Source of the DNA: Hygrophila difformis
Lineage: Eukaryota; Streptophyta; Magnoliopsida; Lamiales; Acanthaceae
Length of the DNA: 64,000 bases
Direction: 5' to 3'
Assembly: GCA_030278955.1 (NCBI GenBank)
Contig: JAOANR010000013.1
Coordinates: forward strand, 41,948,191 to 42,012,190
Position 1 is the first letter of the stretch. Each line of letters opens with the position of its first letter. The notes beneath the pieces were generated by a model, which was given only the letters and a program-made list of their open reading frames with translations, was not told where the DNA came from and made no database searches. Of this stretch, positions 1 through 10,165 are shown in pieces. The translations under genes and the position numbers were made by a program.

Positions 1-370
1 CATTAGCCTGATATATTCCTTACTAGTTGTTTCACACAACACGGAAAAGATAAAGTAAATGAAGAACACATTCTTGCATGAGAGACATTGGTTTCTCATG
101 CAAGGATATGGAAATAAATCCGTAATCACTCTTTATGGTCTAAATAATCTCTCATTCCATAATTGATTACAGTCCGGATTATATGCTTAGATCATTAGAG
201 TTTAATTTTGTGTAGAATAATCTTTTAGTGAGGAATTGAACAAAGTTCTTTATATCAACTTAATCATGGGTTGAGATCATTGGGTTTCAACCTCAAAATA
301 TTAATATAAATGTTCAATTAATTAATGGGGAGAGATGGAGAATGAAAATTTGGCAAGGGGGTGCCATGCA

Positions 371-918
371 TGTCATGAAACAGAGTTTGTGTCGTGAACC
401 GTGGGTCCACGACAGGGGGATCATGACAGAGAGTGGGAAATAAGAGAGATTGGAATGCTTTGGAAATTGGGGTTTTCCTGTTGCTAGATGTAATTCCTGT
501 CGCGAGGCATGGCATAGGGACTGGAATCTAGCGCCAGGAGGTTTAGAAGTTAAAATTTGAGGCCAGTCGCTAGCCATAATTTGTGGCGCGAAACGTGGTT
601 CCGCGACAGGAGGTTAGCGACTGGGGTTTTTCAGAATCAGCCAAGGTATAATTTCCCAGTCATGAAATTGAAGTTGTGTCCTGAACCGTGGGTTCAGGAC
701 AGGAGTTACATTACTGGAGCTCTTGGAAAAGAAATTTCCAAAAATAAATTTGATCCCGGTCGCTAGGCTAAAAGTGTGTCGAGAACCATGGGTTCTCGAC
801 AGGATTGCCTATCGACTAGGTTTTAGATAAAGGGACAGGGGTCCTTAATCACTCATGTCGCTAGACTGCCTTTCTGTCGCTAGACGTGGTCTCGCGACAG
901 GAAGAGGCTAGCGACATG
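371..918. repeat. Nested palindrome array, copy A left block
   Basis: Six units follow each other. Inner palindromes have an 11-bp arm, a 3-nt GTG or ATG centre and an 11-bp arm: 390-414 (arm TGTCGTGAACC, 10/11 paired), 677-701 (TGTCCTGAACC, 11/11), 777-801 (TGTCGAGAACC, 11/11), 875-899 (TGTCGCTAGAC, 10/11), with weaker ones near 498-521 and 584-608. Most are enclosed by an outer inverted repeat: 371-378/421-428 (TGTCATGA), 563-575/612-624 (CCAGTCGCTAGCC, 12/13), 656-664/709-717, 755-768/807-820 and 854-864/908-918 (CATGTCGCTAG, 11/11). Confidence 0.85.
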
Positions 919-1597
919 GATGTGATTCAGGACACAAGTCAGAAAAGAGAACAGTAGCATGCATAGTACGTGACCTCACCCTATTTCAGATCAAAAAGTA
1001 ACTCTACCCCAGAAATAACCAAACAGAAATTGAAATAAACAAGAACATGCTTGAACATAAATAAACTAAAATGGAAGAATATTTAAATAAAGCAAAATCT
1101 TAATCTAGGGTTTGATCACACACTAACATGCACCATTAATCAAAAATAAGAACATATTACATGCTAAAAAGAAATGAGGGTCAAATAACCCAAGAGAAAA
1201 GGAAAGCAGTAAATCCATGGGTTAATAACACCCATTTCATATTTTTGGGACACATTTTCAGATTAACTTCCCTTTTATAAAGTGGGTTCGATAATACCCA
1301 TGATTTGGGGTATTTCAAACCCTAAACCAAAAATCCCACCAGAAAAACATCATATAACACTGGCTACCTAGCTGAAACTAGAAGCAAAGTACTAATCTAA
1401 AGCTAACTAAGCTAAACTAGTGCATAAATTAAATAATACAAAAAATATAAAACTAAACTATACTACTACCTAACGAAATATCTCCCAACTGTGTCTTCAA
1501 GAGAATGAAATTTTTCTAACCCTTGAGCACATAGGGATCACCACATATGTATAGAGGTGAAACCCTAGGCCCATGGGCCTTGATCTGAGGCCCAAGT

Positions 1598-1990
1598 CTG
1601 TCGCAAGGCTCACACACATCACAAGCATGTCGCGACATCACGCGGTGTGGCGCGGAACTAGGTTGCATGTTGCAAGACTTCACGCCCTGTCTTGAGGCTC
1701 TCTGGACCAGGTCTCGATTCTGTGTCGCTAGCCATACTCCTGTCGCGAGGCCATGGATCGCGCCACGGGGCTAGCGACAGGAGTCTAGGGACAGTTTCTT
1801 CTTCATCATGCTGGTGTGGCGCGGAACCCTCCTGTGTCGCTAGACCATGGTTCGCGCCACGGGGCTAGCGACAGGATGTTCCAGGACTGGCCTTCTCTTC
1901 AGTTGGGTTGTGGTGTCGCTAGCTTGCCCCTAGTCGCGGGGCCATGCTTAGCGCCAGGATGCCAGTCTCGCGACTGGTTCGCCTTATTGG
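1598..1990. repeat. Palindrome array, copy A right block
   Basis: More degenerate palindromes of the same vocabulary (TGTCGCTAG, GGCGCGGAACC, GCTAGCGACA). At 1816-1873 two inverted repeats are interleaved rather than nested: GTGGCGCGGAACC (1816-1828) pairs with 1849-1860, and TGTCGCTAGACC (1835-1846) pairs with 1863-1873. The block lies upstream of the inferred minus-strand TATA position. Confidence 0.7.
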
Positions 1991-2324
1991 GCCTGATGGG
2001 CCGGAACATGTATTTTTGTGGGTTTTTCTTTCTTTTCCCCATCTTTTGTATTTTGTGGGCTTGTTTTATTATTTTGCCCATCTTTTTCATTCCTTTTTCT
2101 TTTCTTTTCTTTTTCTCATGTTTTTGGATTTTTCTAACATAAATGTGTAATAAAATTACATATTTATGCATTTTTCATACCAGCTCAATATTTTTACAAT
2201 TATGCATAAATCAGTCCAATTCAACTGCTTTCTTATTTAATATAAGACCGGAATGCGATCAAATGCCCGTTTTAGACACGGAAATGGATTGAAAATAATG
2301 GTCATTTCTGGCCATTATCAGTAG

Positions 2325-3090
2325 TCCAAGCACACTCCCATCGGAAGGGTCGAGGTCCGGTAGGCCGCACAACCTGGTCGCATCGGACAAGTAAAGCGTT
2401 ATGATCCGATGCTCGTCGAGTAAGAACCTCAACAAACCCCCTGAGGGAAGGCTGACTGCTATAGGGAATTTATTACTGCTCTACCTAGTCGTTTGCGGGC
2501 AAATGGTGCTTAGTGGTATTTCTTTGCCATATAAACAAGTCACCAACTGTGTGAACTGTACCAAGATTACACGAATCAAGTGCTTCCCTGAATTGCTCGC
2601 AATGGCGGGAATTGGCAGGCATACCCATAGCCTCATTCTCATAAGCGATCTCATTCCAATCTCTAAGAATCATCCAATGATCTGTGATAAGAGTGGCGAT
2701 GGAGTGTATGTGATTCCAGTCATGTCGTCTGAGCGTCATACAAGGATTAGCATAGATCAACGATAGCACCCAACTACAATGATCACAGCTAATACGAAGC
2801 GTAACCATCCGATCATACAAATGAGTAATAGAATAACCATACGGACTACCAATCCGTTTAAAAACCCACAGTCCTCCTTCCATGCCATTACTCTCAATAA
2901 CATGTAACTCCTCATAATTCAACAGATAGAAATATACCATAAGGAGATGAAATAAACCTCGAGGCTCCATAATGAACAACAACGAAGATTTGTATTTATT
3001 AATGATATCTGCAAGGTGGCGTTGCGTGTTTCTGTGCATGGCGCCACGAACATTCCATGCCAGAACACTGAAATCTTTAAACTCAATCAT
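2325..3090 (-). pseudogene. LINE ORF2 endonuclease fragment
   Basis: The frame starts at ATG 3090-3088 with an apurinic-like endonuclease domain: VLAWNVRG at residues 9-16, MEPRG, and GDWNEI-like and LFIW blocks further on. After a stop at 2485 further endonuclease sequence continues in other frames, including SDHNALL and RPFRWE, near 2400-2340. Nothing of the reverse transcriptase is left. It is related to the ORF2 start of the full-length LINE at 27346-33232, which shares the SWNV.G and SDHNPL blocks. A relic of an inactive element. Confidence 0.8.
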
Positions 3091-4593
3091 GGAATAGAGG
3101 AAGTATTAATACCATAATCCTCCTTAGGTGAGGGGTCTTCCTCCATTTTAGAAACTTCTCTAGCCAATGCTGAAAAAGCATTATCACTCGGATAGTCCAA
3201 ACTAATCTTCGCAGCCATAGGCGAACGTCGAATACGTTTCAGCTTACCACGACCTTGAAAATGTGGAGCCAGATTCTCATCATTTTCCTTTAGGACATTC
3301 TTCCCCTTAGCATTAGCCGAGATGACCCCTGTAGCACTTAAAGAGATTATCGACTTTGACCCACCACCCCCATATGGGGACTTGTCCTGTACTTTATCAA
3401 CAGAGAGAGCAATATTCGTAGTGTCTTTTAGAGCAACCTTTGTGTCGCCAGCCGTAGCTGGATTAGCATCTGTTTCTTCCCAACGAGCCTCCCCCCATGG
3501 CCGATCTCTACGCGTAACCATAATCCAGTCCCCATGCATCACTATAGTCTCCTGAGTCCCAATGGAATTTGAGGACTCAGATCTAGCCAAAGGGCCATTT
3601 ATATGATGAACATTCATGTTCATAGCCTGAGTAACAGATGGCCTCTCAGGCATAGGCCCAGTCACAGCTGCACTTTCAGAAGCCTTATCCACCCCCGGGG
3701 TAACACTTCGATTCAAAGGCTCCTCTTGACCCGCCGAAGTCTCAACATCCGCCCTCGGCTTGGCAGTAGCTGCCTTCAGACAAACATCACTGGAACATGC
3801 CCCCAGTGAAAACTTAAAACACCCACAACCAATGCATATATTATGCAATCCCTCATACGACACCAACTGCCATACATCATTAACCCGAACTTTACCGATG
3901 ACAGGTTTGGTGAGATCAATACCAACACAGACCCGCGCAAATTGACATCGCTTCATATCCTTCAACGTGCCATCAACCTTGATTGCGCGTCCAACCAGAC
4001 CCCCAAATAATCATCAAGGCCTCTTCATAAAAGAAAACAGGGTTAAGCCCGGGGAAACAAACCCAGACCGACGTCTTCACCATCTCCGTCTCCTGCCGGA
4101 GAAAATCAGAATTCCAAAGCGTTATAGCCAGATGATAGTCAAAGAGAGACCACGGACCACCGTAAAACGCATGCTCCCGATCATCAACATTATCAAACTT
4201 CGCATAAAAGAAACCCTTAGCACTATCCGTCAGCACCATATGACCCTTTGGTTTCCTTAGGCGTTTGAGCCTTTCTTGCAGGAAGGGAAGATTAAATCTT
4301 TTCCCCATGACACAACAAGAGCATCCTTAAACGGCTGACACAGGAGATCCATTGCTTGTTCATTGAAAACCACCGCATGCAGTAGTGGGTTCCCCCAACA
4401 ACAGAGGTTGTCACCATGGTCGAGAGTGGCGCAGAAGGCACCGCTTTGGAAGACGACAGTGCCTTGGAGCCAAGCATGATGTCGTGAAACGAAGGCCGCG
4501 GGGCGGAGGGCCATCATTAGCGTCCGGAGGATCCGGCCGTTGGCGGGCCGAGGATGATGGGGGAGTCGTAACCGTTTCCGAATCAATCTCCAT
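3087..4593 (-). pseudogene. LINE ORF1 remnant (DUF4283 plus zinc knuckle)
   Basis: ORF1 of plant L1 LINEs encodes a nucleic-acid-binding protein that packages the element RNA. The frame is split in three (4586-4257, 4308-3973, 3965-3087) by two frameshifts. The middle part carries the DUF4283 signature (GFFYAKF, then GGPWSLFDYHLAI), followed by a region like VWVCFPGLNP. A zinc knuckle follows in the last segment, but the motif reads CIGCGCFKFSLGAC, so the usual histidine is replaced by phenylalanine. The C-terminal part is basic and low-complexity, as usual. The stop codon overlaps the ORF2 start as ATGA at 3090-3087. The product is surely non-functional. Confidence 0.8.
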
Positions 4594-4744
4594 CGGTTTT
4601 TTCTCTACTAGGTTGTAACTTTTTTCCCCTTGTCTCCATGTTATTTTTAAAAAAAAAAAAAATCGAGCTGGAATTCATATTTTGAATTTATTGTGAAATT
4701 GATGGAACGAATAATTGTGTTTCTTGGTATGGGCCATTACCAAA

Positions 4745-5230
4745 ATATGGGTGAAACTTTTGACAATTTCCGCACACGAGTATTTTCTAAAATATCCCAG
4801 GTTAAATTTATTAAATGAAAAGAGTTATGATTCGTGGGAAAGGGTTTAAGGATATATTCCACTTTTTATTACTCATGTGGGGTGCTTTGATTTCAAACGG
4901 CACTGTGGTCCTCCCCGTCATGAAACTTTTGACAAATTTCGTGGTGCAACCAGGATAGACAGTTCAGTCTTGACCTTCAGTCTGTTACACTGAAGGTCCC
5001 CGGTATCTGCGCCATGATACTTTTCATAATTTCATGTCATGAGATTCCCTGCCATGAAACTTTCAACACATTTCCCATTATATGAGTATTTTCTGAAAAA
5101 CAATAATCCCGGTTTTCAATTTTATTTGATGAAACCAATTTATGAAGGCGGAGTTGGGATTAGGGATATATTTATAGATTGTCACATTTTTATTACTCGT
5201 GTTAAGAAACTGTGCCCCCGAAAGCGCACG
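4745..5230. repeat. Diverged direct duplication of about 200 bp
   Basis: Two diverged copies of a unit containing TGAAACTTTTGACA, GAGTATTTTCT, a TTTATT..ATGAAA block, GGGATATATT and TTTTTATTACTC occur at about 4750-4885 and 5053-5210, with a third partial copy of the first motif near 4920. No coding potential is seen. The unit may be the far end of the LTR-like element. Confidence 0.55.
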
Positions 5231-5280
5231 GAGTCAAAAATTGCAGTATTTATAGTAAGTACCGGATCGTTCACTGGATG

Positions 5281-7174
5281 ATGTGCGATGGAAGCAGGGC
5301 CCACGCCGTTTACTAAGATTTTCCACTCGGTTACTCAATTCAAGTTTGTGTTTGTTTATCAACTACTTGACAGAATTTAAACTAAGCTATAAAAGCAATT
5401 AAAATAAAGCAGATAAAATTATTCTAGAAAGCGAATTAAATTTAATCTAAGAAAGCAATGAAATTATTCTAAGAAGCGGTTAAGATTATTCTAAGAAAGC
5501 AGATTTAAAATATGACAGAAGGGACAGGAAGAAAAGAATAAGAATTGGACAAGATTCAGATGAAACACAATTAAACTTCCATTTTGTTACACAGATCTTA
5601 GCTTGGGATAATCCATCAGTTAGCTAACTCTCATGCTTCCTATACTATATTCCCTTTAACATACAGGTACTTACAGTAAGGATTTACATGCCTTAAGACA
5701 ACAAAATCTAAGATACCACAGATATAAAACTGCTCCCGCGCAGAGGTATGCTATTTATCTGTGGTGGTCAAGCAACACCCGACAAATCATTTATTGAAGT
5801 GTCAAGTACAGCTATCATTCCCCCATGTCACACCCAAAGATTCTAATCAAGCCCTGAACTATCCCTTAACTATCAATCCTAGTAGCAGTTACACAACTCT
5901 CAATACAACCGAGTGACCTCTAACGAAAGCATTTAAAAGAAAGCGATAAAGAAAGCATTTAAAATCCTATCACTCGGAGGTTTTTGTAAGTCTGACCCTG
6001 GTAGTAAAAGAAAGCCCCCAGTCAGAATGACCGGATGTGGATCAAGAATTCCCTATTCTCGGTGAACCGCTCGCAGTGTTCACTTCCCGTCGGGTGGTTA
6101 TGAGATACAAACTAATGAAACGAACTAATGAATTAGTTCGTTCCGGATGCACTCACTCAGGACTCAAAAATAGACTTTGGCAGAAGATGACAGCAGTTGA
6201 AAGAGTACTCAACCCTATCTCAGAAAACAACCAAGGCCCGAATGTTGTTCCTCTAGTATTATCTATCACACCTCATCTGAATCGAAGTGGACTCTGAGTC
6301 AGTGCAATATTTAATATAAGATTTCCAACATACAGCAATTTTGGAAAATAATAAATATTTGAAAATCATTCCCTAAACAGGTACTAGACTCTCAATTAAA
6401 ATGCAGATCCTTTCAGTCTAGGTGAGACCTAATCGTTGACTCTGCTTCTAATTTCCCAAAATCAACCCCCAGTCGGATATGAATTAGTCATAACGGTGGA
6501 ATTTATCCCTTACTTAGATCCGGATTTTATAAATGAATTTTTGTTGGAAATTTATTGTGAGACATCTGATTAAAATCAAGATTCCTGTGTCCAAGGGAAG
6601 GATCCCAAAATAATATTGACCACAATATCTACATAATAATATCATGCATAAATTTATAAAGAAGTGTAAAATTAAATAACCCAAAATATAAGGTGGGTTT
6701 AGACAGAAGTGAAACACAGAGATGAAATAGCCGGGGATGAGAAGAATTTATTTTGGCTAAAAAGATGACAAAATAATTAGGGTAAATTGGATTGCAGTTA
6801 TCTGTGGTCCAGTTCCCTAATTATTAAGGTGAGATGATTTTAGACAGCAGAATAATCTTAAATGACAGTGGTCGCTATCATTCAGACCCTTACTATCTGT
6901 GAATCAGAGAAAAACCTACATGTTCTTTCGCTGTCTTAATTACTAGACAACATTGACCTATGTCGTCTAGTGTTGGCACAGTTTGAGATTCGGGTTTGAG
7001 ATTAAGATAAAGAAAATAAAACTGTATCCGGATAGGAGTCAGCTGAGCAGCTATTATAATCCCGGATGGACGAACCGCCAAGGCTTCCACCGACCACTAT
7101 CCGGACCATGCAAAATAACATCTAGTAATTAATATACAGACCACGAGCTAGTTTATCCGTGTGGGAATACCCGC
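5281..7174. other. Non-coding stretch, probably interior of the LTR-like element
   Basis: No gene, domain or tRNA is recognisable. The sequence contains AAAGCRATTAAA-type short repeats (5380-5500) and the phrase AACCGAGTGACCTCTAACG; many stops occur in all frames. Because it runs directly into copy B of the terminal repeat, it is most simply the internal region of a non-autonomous element. Confidence 0.4.
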
Positions 7175-7564
7175 CAACATTAGTCTGTTACATCTCTTAC
7201 TAGTTGTTTCACACAACACGGGGAAAGACAAAATAAATAAAAAAAAAATATTTTTGGGTCATCTTGTATGAGAGACATTGGTTTCTCATGCAAGGGTATG
7301 GAAATTAATCCATAGTTACTCTTTATGTCTAAATAATCACTCATTCCATAATTAATTAATTAATTACAGTCCGGATTATATACTTAGATCATTAGAGTTT
7401 AATTTTTGTAGAAGAATCTTTTAATGGAAATTGAACAAAGTTCTTTATATCAAAATAATCATGGGTTGAGATCATTGGATTTCAACCTCAAAATATTAAT
7501 ATAAAGGTTCAATTAATTAATGGAGTGAGATGGAGAATAAAAATTTGGCAAAAAGGTGCCAAGC

Positions 7565-8022
7565 CTGTCGAGGAACAGAGTTTGTGTCGCGGACCATGGG
7601 TCCGCGACAGGAGGATCTCGACAGAGAGGTGGGAAATAAGAGAACTTGAAATTTTGGAAATTAGGGTGGTCGTGTCGCGGAACAAGGAGTGTGTCGCGGA
7701 CCATGGGTCCGTGACAGGGGTTCCTCGACACAAGGTGTGACAGGGGTTCCTCGACACATGGTCCGCGACAGGGGTTCCACGACAGAGCCCTTCCGGAATA
7801 AAATTACAAGTTTTTGGGTCATTGGTCGCTAATCAAGGGTTGTGTCGCGGACCATGGGTCCGCGACAGGATTGCTTCTCGACCAAAGAATTTAAAAAATT
7901 TTTAAAAAAAAAAATTTGGCAGCATAACGCCTAATATTGCATTGCGGGGGAGTGCGTTGTGATCCGTGGGATCACAACGGAAAATTACATTGCAACCCGT
8001 GGGGTTGCAACGTGATGCAATA
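7565..8022. repeat. Nested palindrome array, copy B left block
   Basis: Units with 11-bp arms and a 3-nt RTG centre: 7585-7609 (arm TGTCGCGGACC, 11/11), 7692-7716 (10/11), 7843-7867 (11/11), 7955-7979 (arm CGTTGTGATCC, 11/11) and 7988-8012 (CATTGCAACCC, 10/11). Outer inverted repeats are 7565-7572/7617-7624 (CTGTCGAG), 7672-7683/7720-7731, 7822-7836/7871-7885 (12/15) and 7935-7942/8015-8022 (TATTGCAT). The last outer repeat encloses two inner hairpins whose arms differ completely from TGTCGCGG. Confidence 0.88.
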
Positions 8023-8716
8023 CAATTTAGGACATGCAATTTTAGATAAATATGCATAAACACTTAAGTATCATCCCTTTTTAGATCTAATGCACTAAAA
8101 ATTAAAATAAGTAAATAAAGAGTACTACCTAGAAACTAAAGAAAAAAGAAAAAGAAAACAGAAAGAGGGAGGAAAAGATAACAGGATAAAGAAATAAGAA
8201 CAACTGATGCCAACAACATAATTAAAAACAAACTATTCTAACAAACTAAAATTAAAGTGAAGCTTACACTAAATCTATCAAGGGATAAGCATCAAGTGAT
8301 TATACACTAATTAAATCTAATAAAGCAATAAACCTAACTAAAAATAATAAAAATGGTCAAGTGACCAAAAATGCAAAAATAAAGCAATAAATATTATGGA
8401 AATGATCCATAACAAATTTTTGGTGGAACATTTTCTTTAATCATCAAAACCCAAAAATGGGTTAAACACACCCATTGATTAAGTGTTTTCAACCCAAAAA
8501 TACAAAAAAAAATATAAACTGGAAAATAAAGGTGAACACTAGCTACACTAATTTATTACAAAGCATAAATTAAAACTAAGCTAAAATCTATGTCTACATG
8601 GCATGAAAATAAACTACATCTACCTATACTAATTTTGGAGAACACGGTGGTGCCTCCATGAACAGTAAAGAAAACTAAGTGTAGCTAGGTTACTGTTCAA
8701 AGGGGTTGGGAGGATG

Positions 8717-8724
8717 TATTTATA
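8717..8724 (-). promoter_or_regulatory. TATA box of the LTR-like element
   Basis: TATAAATA on the minus strand, with the conserved CCCTAGGC block just upstream in transcription sense. The homologous position in copy A is mutated (1546-1553). A transcript starting near 8690 and running left would carry the palindrome array of 7565-8022. Confidence 0.5.
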
Positions 8725-8759
8725 GAGTGATGAAATTAAGCCCTAGGCCCATTCAAGGC

Positions 8760-9310
8760 CCACAAGTCGCTAAACAATTGAGCCTGTCTCGGAACAAAAT
8801 CTGGTTGAGGACACAATTTTTAGCTCCAAGATGACGCGCAGGAGGGGGCGGGACTTGAGGTCCAGGAGGAAGAGGACGAAATTTTCTTGTGGTGCGGGAG
8901 CTAAGGTCCCATGAGCTTGTAATGGTTTTGACATGTGAGAATTGGAAAGTGGGGGTGGTCACGTGAGGGAGCTGCTGCTTTCTTTCTGTCGAGGTCGCGG
9001 AGTGTGTCCTGGTCGCGGTCCTTGTGTCGCGGTCCATTGTTCCGCGACAGACTTTGTGTCTTGATGCTCCTAGTCTCTAACCATTTTTTGTGTCGCGGAA
9101 CACCTGGTCGCGGTCCATGGTATCTCGACCCGGGGTTTGTTTAGCGACACGAATTTTTGTGTCTCTAAACATCCCCAGTCTTTAAACAATCTCCCTGTCT
9201 CTAAGCATGGTTCCTCGACCGGATGTGATTTTTTCTTTCTCGACAATCTTTTTGTTTTCTCTTTACTCTTTTATTTTCTCTTCCCTCATTTATTTTCCTT
9301 CTCTTCTCGA
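8760..9310. repeat. Palindrome array, copy B right block
   Basis: Degenerate members of the same family. The clearest is 9025-9049, with arm TGTCGCGGTCC, centre ATT and 9/11 pairing, again in the 11-3-11 geometry. A further palindrome around CTGGTCGCGGTCC, ATGG and CTCGACC (near 9104-9132) lies inside an outer TGTCGC..AAC / GTT..GCGACA repeat. Confidence 0.65.
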
Positions 9311-10165
9311 CAGCATCCCCTTCCATTTCCATTCTTTCTCCATTTCTGTTCTTCTTCTCTTCTTTTATTCTTTCCAGTTTTCTTCTTCTTCCTCATTTTC
9401 TTCTCCTCTTATTTCTCGACAGTCCTTTCTTCCCCATCTTCTTCTTCTTCCTTCCTCTATTTCTATCTTCTTCAATCTTTTTTTCTTGCTGCTCACTGAA
9501 AAATGGAGGCGATGGTCGGAGGAGCTACGGCGGCGGCGGCGAGAAGATGAGACTGAGGACGGGAAGGCGGTGGCGATCTGAAGCGGAAATGGGGGTGAAG
9601 GCTGCGTCCGATTGATTTGGGGAAGAAGGTGGCGGATTTGGGGGCAAGTGGTTGAATGGTTGAAGATGTGATGTGGTCGGAGGTAGGGGGAGACGGTGGC
9701 CGAAATCTGGAGGCTCGAGCGGCGGCTTGGTGGTGAGGGCAGTGGAGATGTGGATGGTTGGCCGGAGGTTGTAGTTGATTGGATTTGGGCGAGGGAGGTG
9801 GAGAAGGAAGGGGCGCTGCGGCGGGAGTGTTGGTGGTTGATGTGGAAGGGTGAGGGTGGTCGGAAAATGGATGGGCAGTGGCTGTTGGTGGCTCGGGAAT
9901 GGAGGTGGAGATGGGACTATCTCGCCGGAGTAATAAGGAAGACGATCGGAGGGCGTGGCCGGCGGCGGCGGCGCCGCCGGCGGCAGGGTTGGGGGTTAGG
10001 GTTAGGGTTAGGATGGTTGGGCTTAGGGGTTTGTTTCAGTGGGCTTGGGCCAATGGTGTTGGTGGTAATGGGCCTGGGGTTGTGTAATGGGCTAAAGGTG
10101 GAGAGTTGTGGACTGAATTTTGTTGGGCTATGGAAGCTTATGACTGATGGTAGTGGACTGGACTA
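9230..10165. other. Pyrimidine-rich then GC-rich insert in copy B
   Basis: About 270 bp of TTC/CTT-rich sequence is followed by about 650 bp of G-rich sequence containing (GGC)n runs near 9958-9985 and GGGTTAGGGTTAGGGTTAGG near 9985-10012. Copy A has no counterpart to most of this. The composition resembles a plant 5' UTR followed by the start of a coding exon (ATG at 9503), but the frame closes after about 16 codons. A captured host promoter or leader fragment is possible. The long frames here reflect composition only. Confidence 0.4.

Larger units (their letters stand above)
1..2320 (-). mobile_element. LTR-retrotransposon-like terminal region, copy A (cut by window start)
   Basis: This stretch is collinear with about 7175-10651: shared blocks include the start (CATTAG..TG), GAGACATTGGTTTCTCATGC, a CCCTAGGCCCA block and the last 80 bp around GACCGGAATGCGATCAAATG. 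Similarity ends in both copies right after CCATTATCA, and the flanks then differ, so this is a true element end. The terminal CA fits an LTR. A TATA-like block on the minus strand (1546-1553) sits where copy B has a perfect TATAAATA, so the element probably reads leftward. No protein-coding frame is present. It could be an LTR or the end of a non-autonomous (LARD-like) element; the left part lies outside the window. Confidence 0.6.
2321..4645 (-). mobile_element. Decayed L1-type LINE, 3' part missing
   Basis: The remnant reads leftward: ORF1 (about 4593-3087) followed by the endonuclease part of ORF2 (3090 to about 2325). It stops abruptly inside the endonuclease at the end of the LTR-like copy A, with no poly(A). 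This fits the LTR-like element having inserted into the LINE, with the rest of the LINE lying left of the window, or a deletion at that junction. The 5' end lies near 4640, beside an A-rich run at 4650-4663. Confidence 0.8.

Noticed and set aside
371..918. Palindromes considered as rho-independent terminators or bacterial sequence
   Set aside because: The surrounding DNA is plant nuclear, the palindromes lack T tracts, and they recur in a plant retroelement copy.
2401..2766. Plus-strand 121-codon frame over the LINE remnant
   Set aside because: It is the antisense shadow of the endonuclease sequence read on the minus strand.
9137..9581. Two long plus-strand frames rich in Ser, Phe and Leu
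   Set aside because: They arise from a TTC/CTT-rich tract; no codon structure, no domain.
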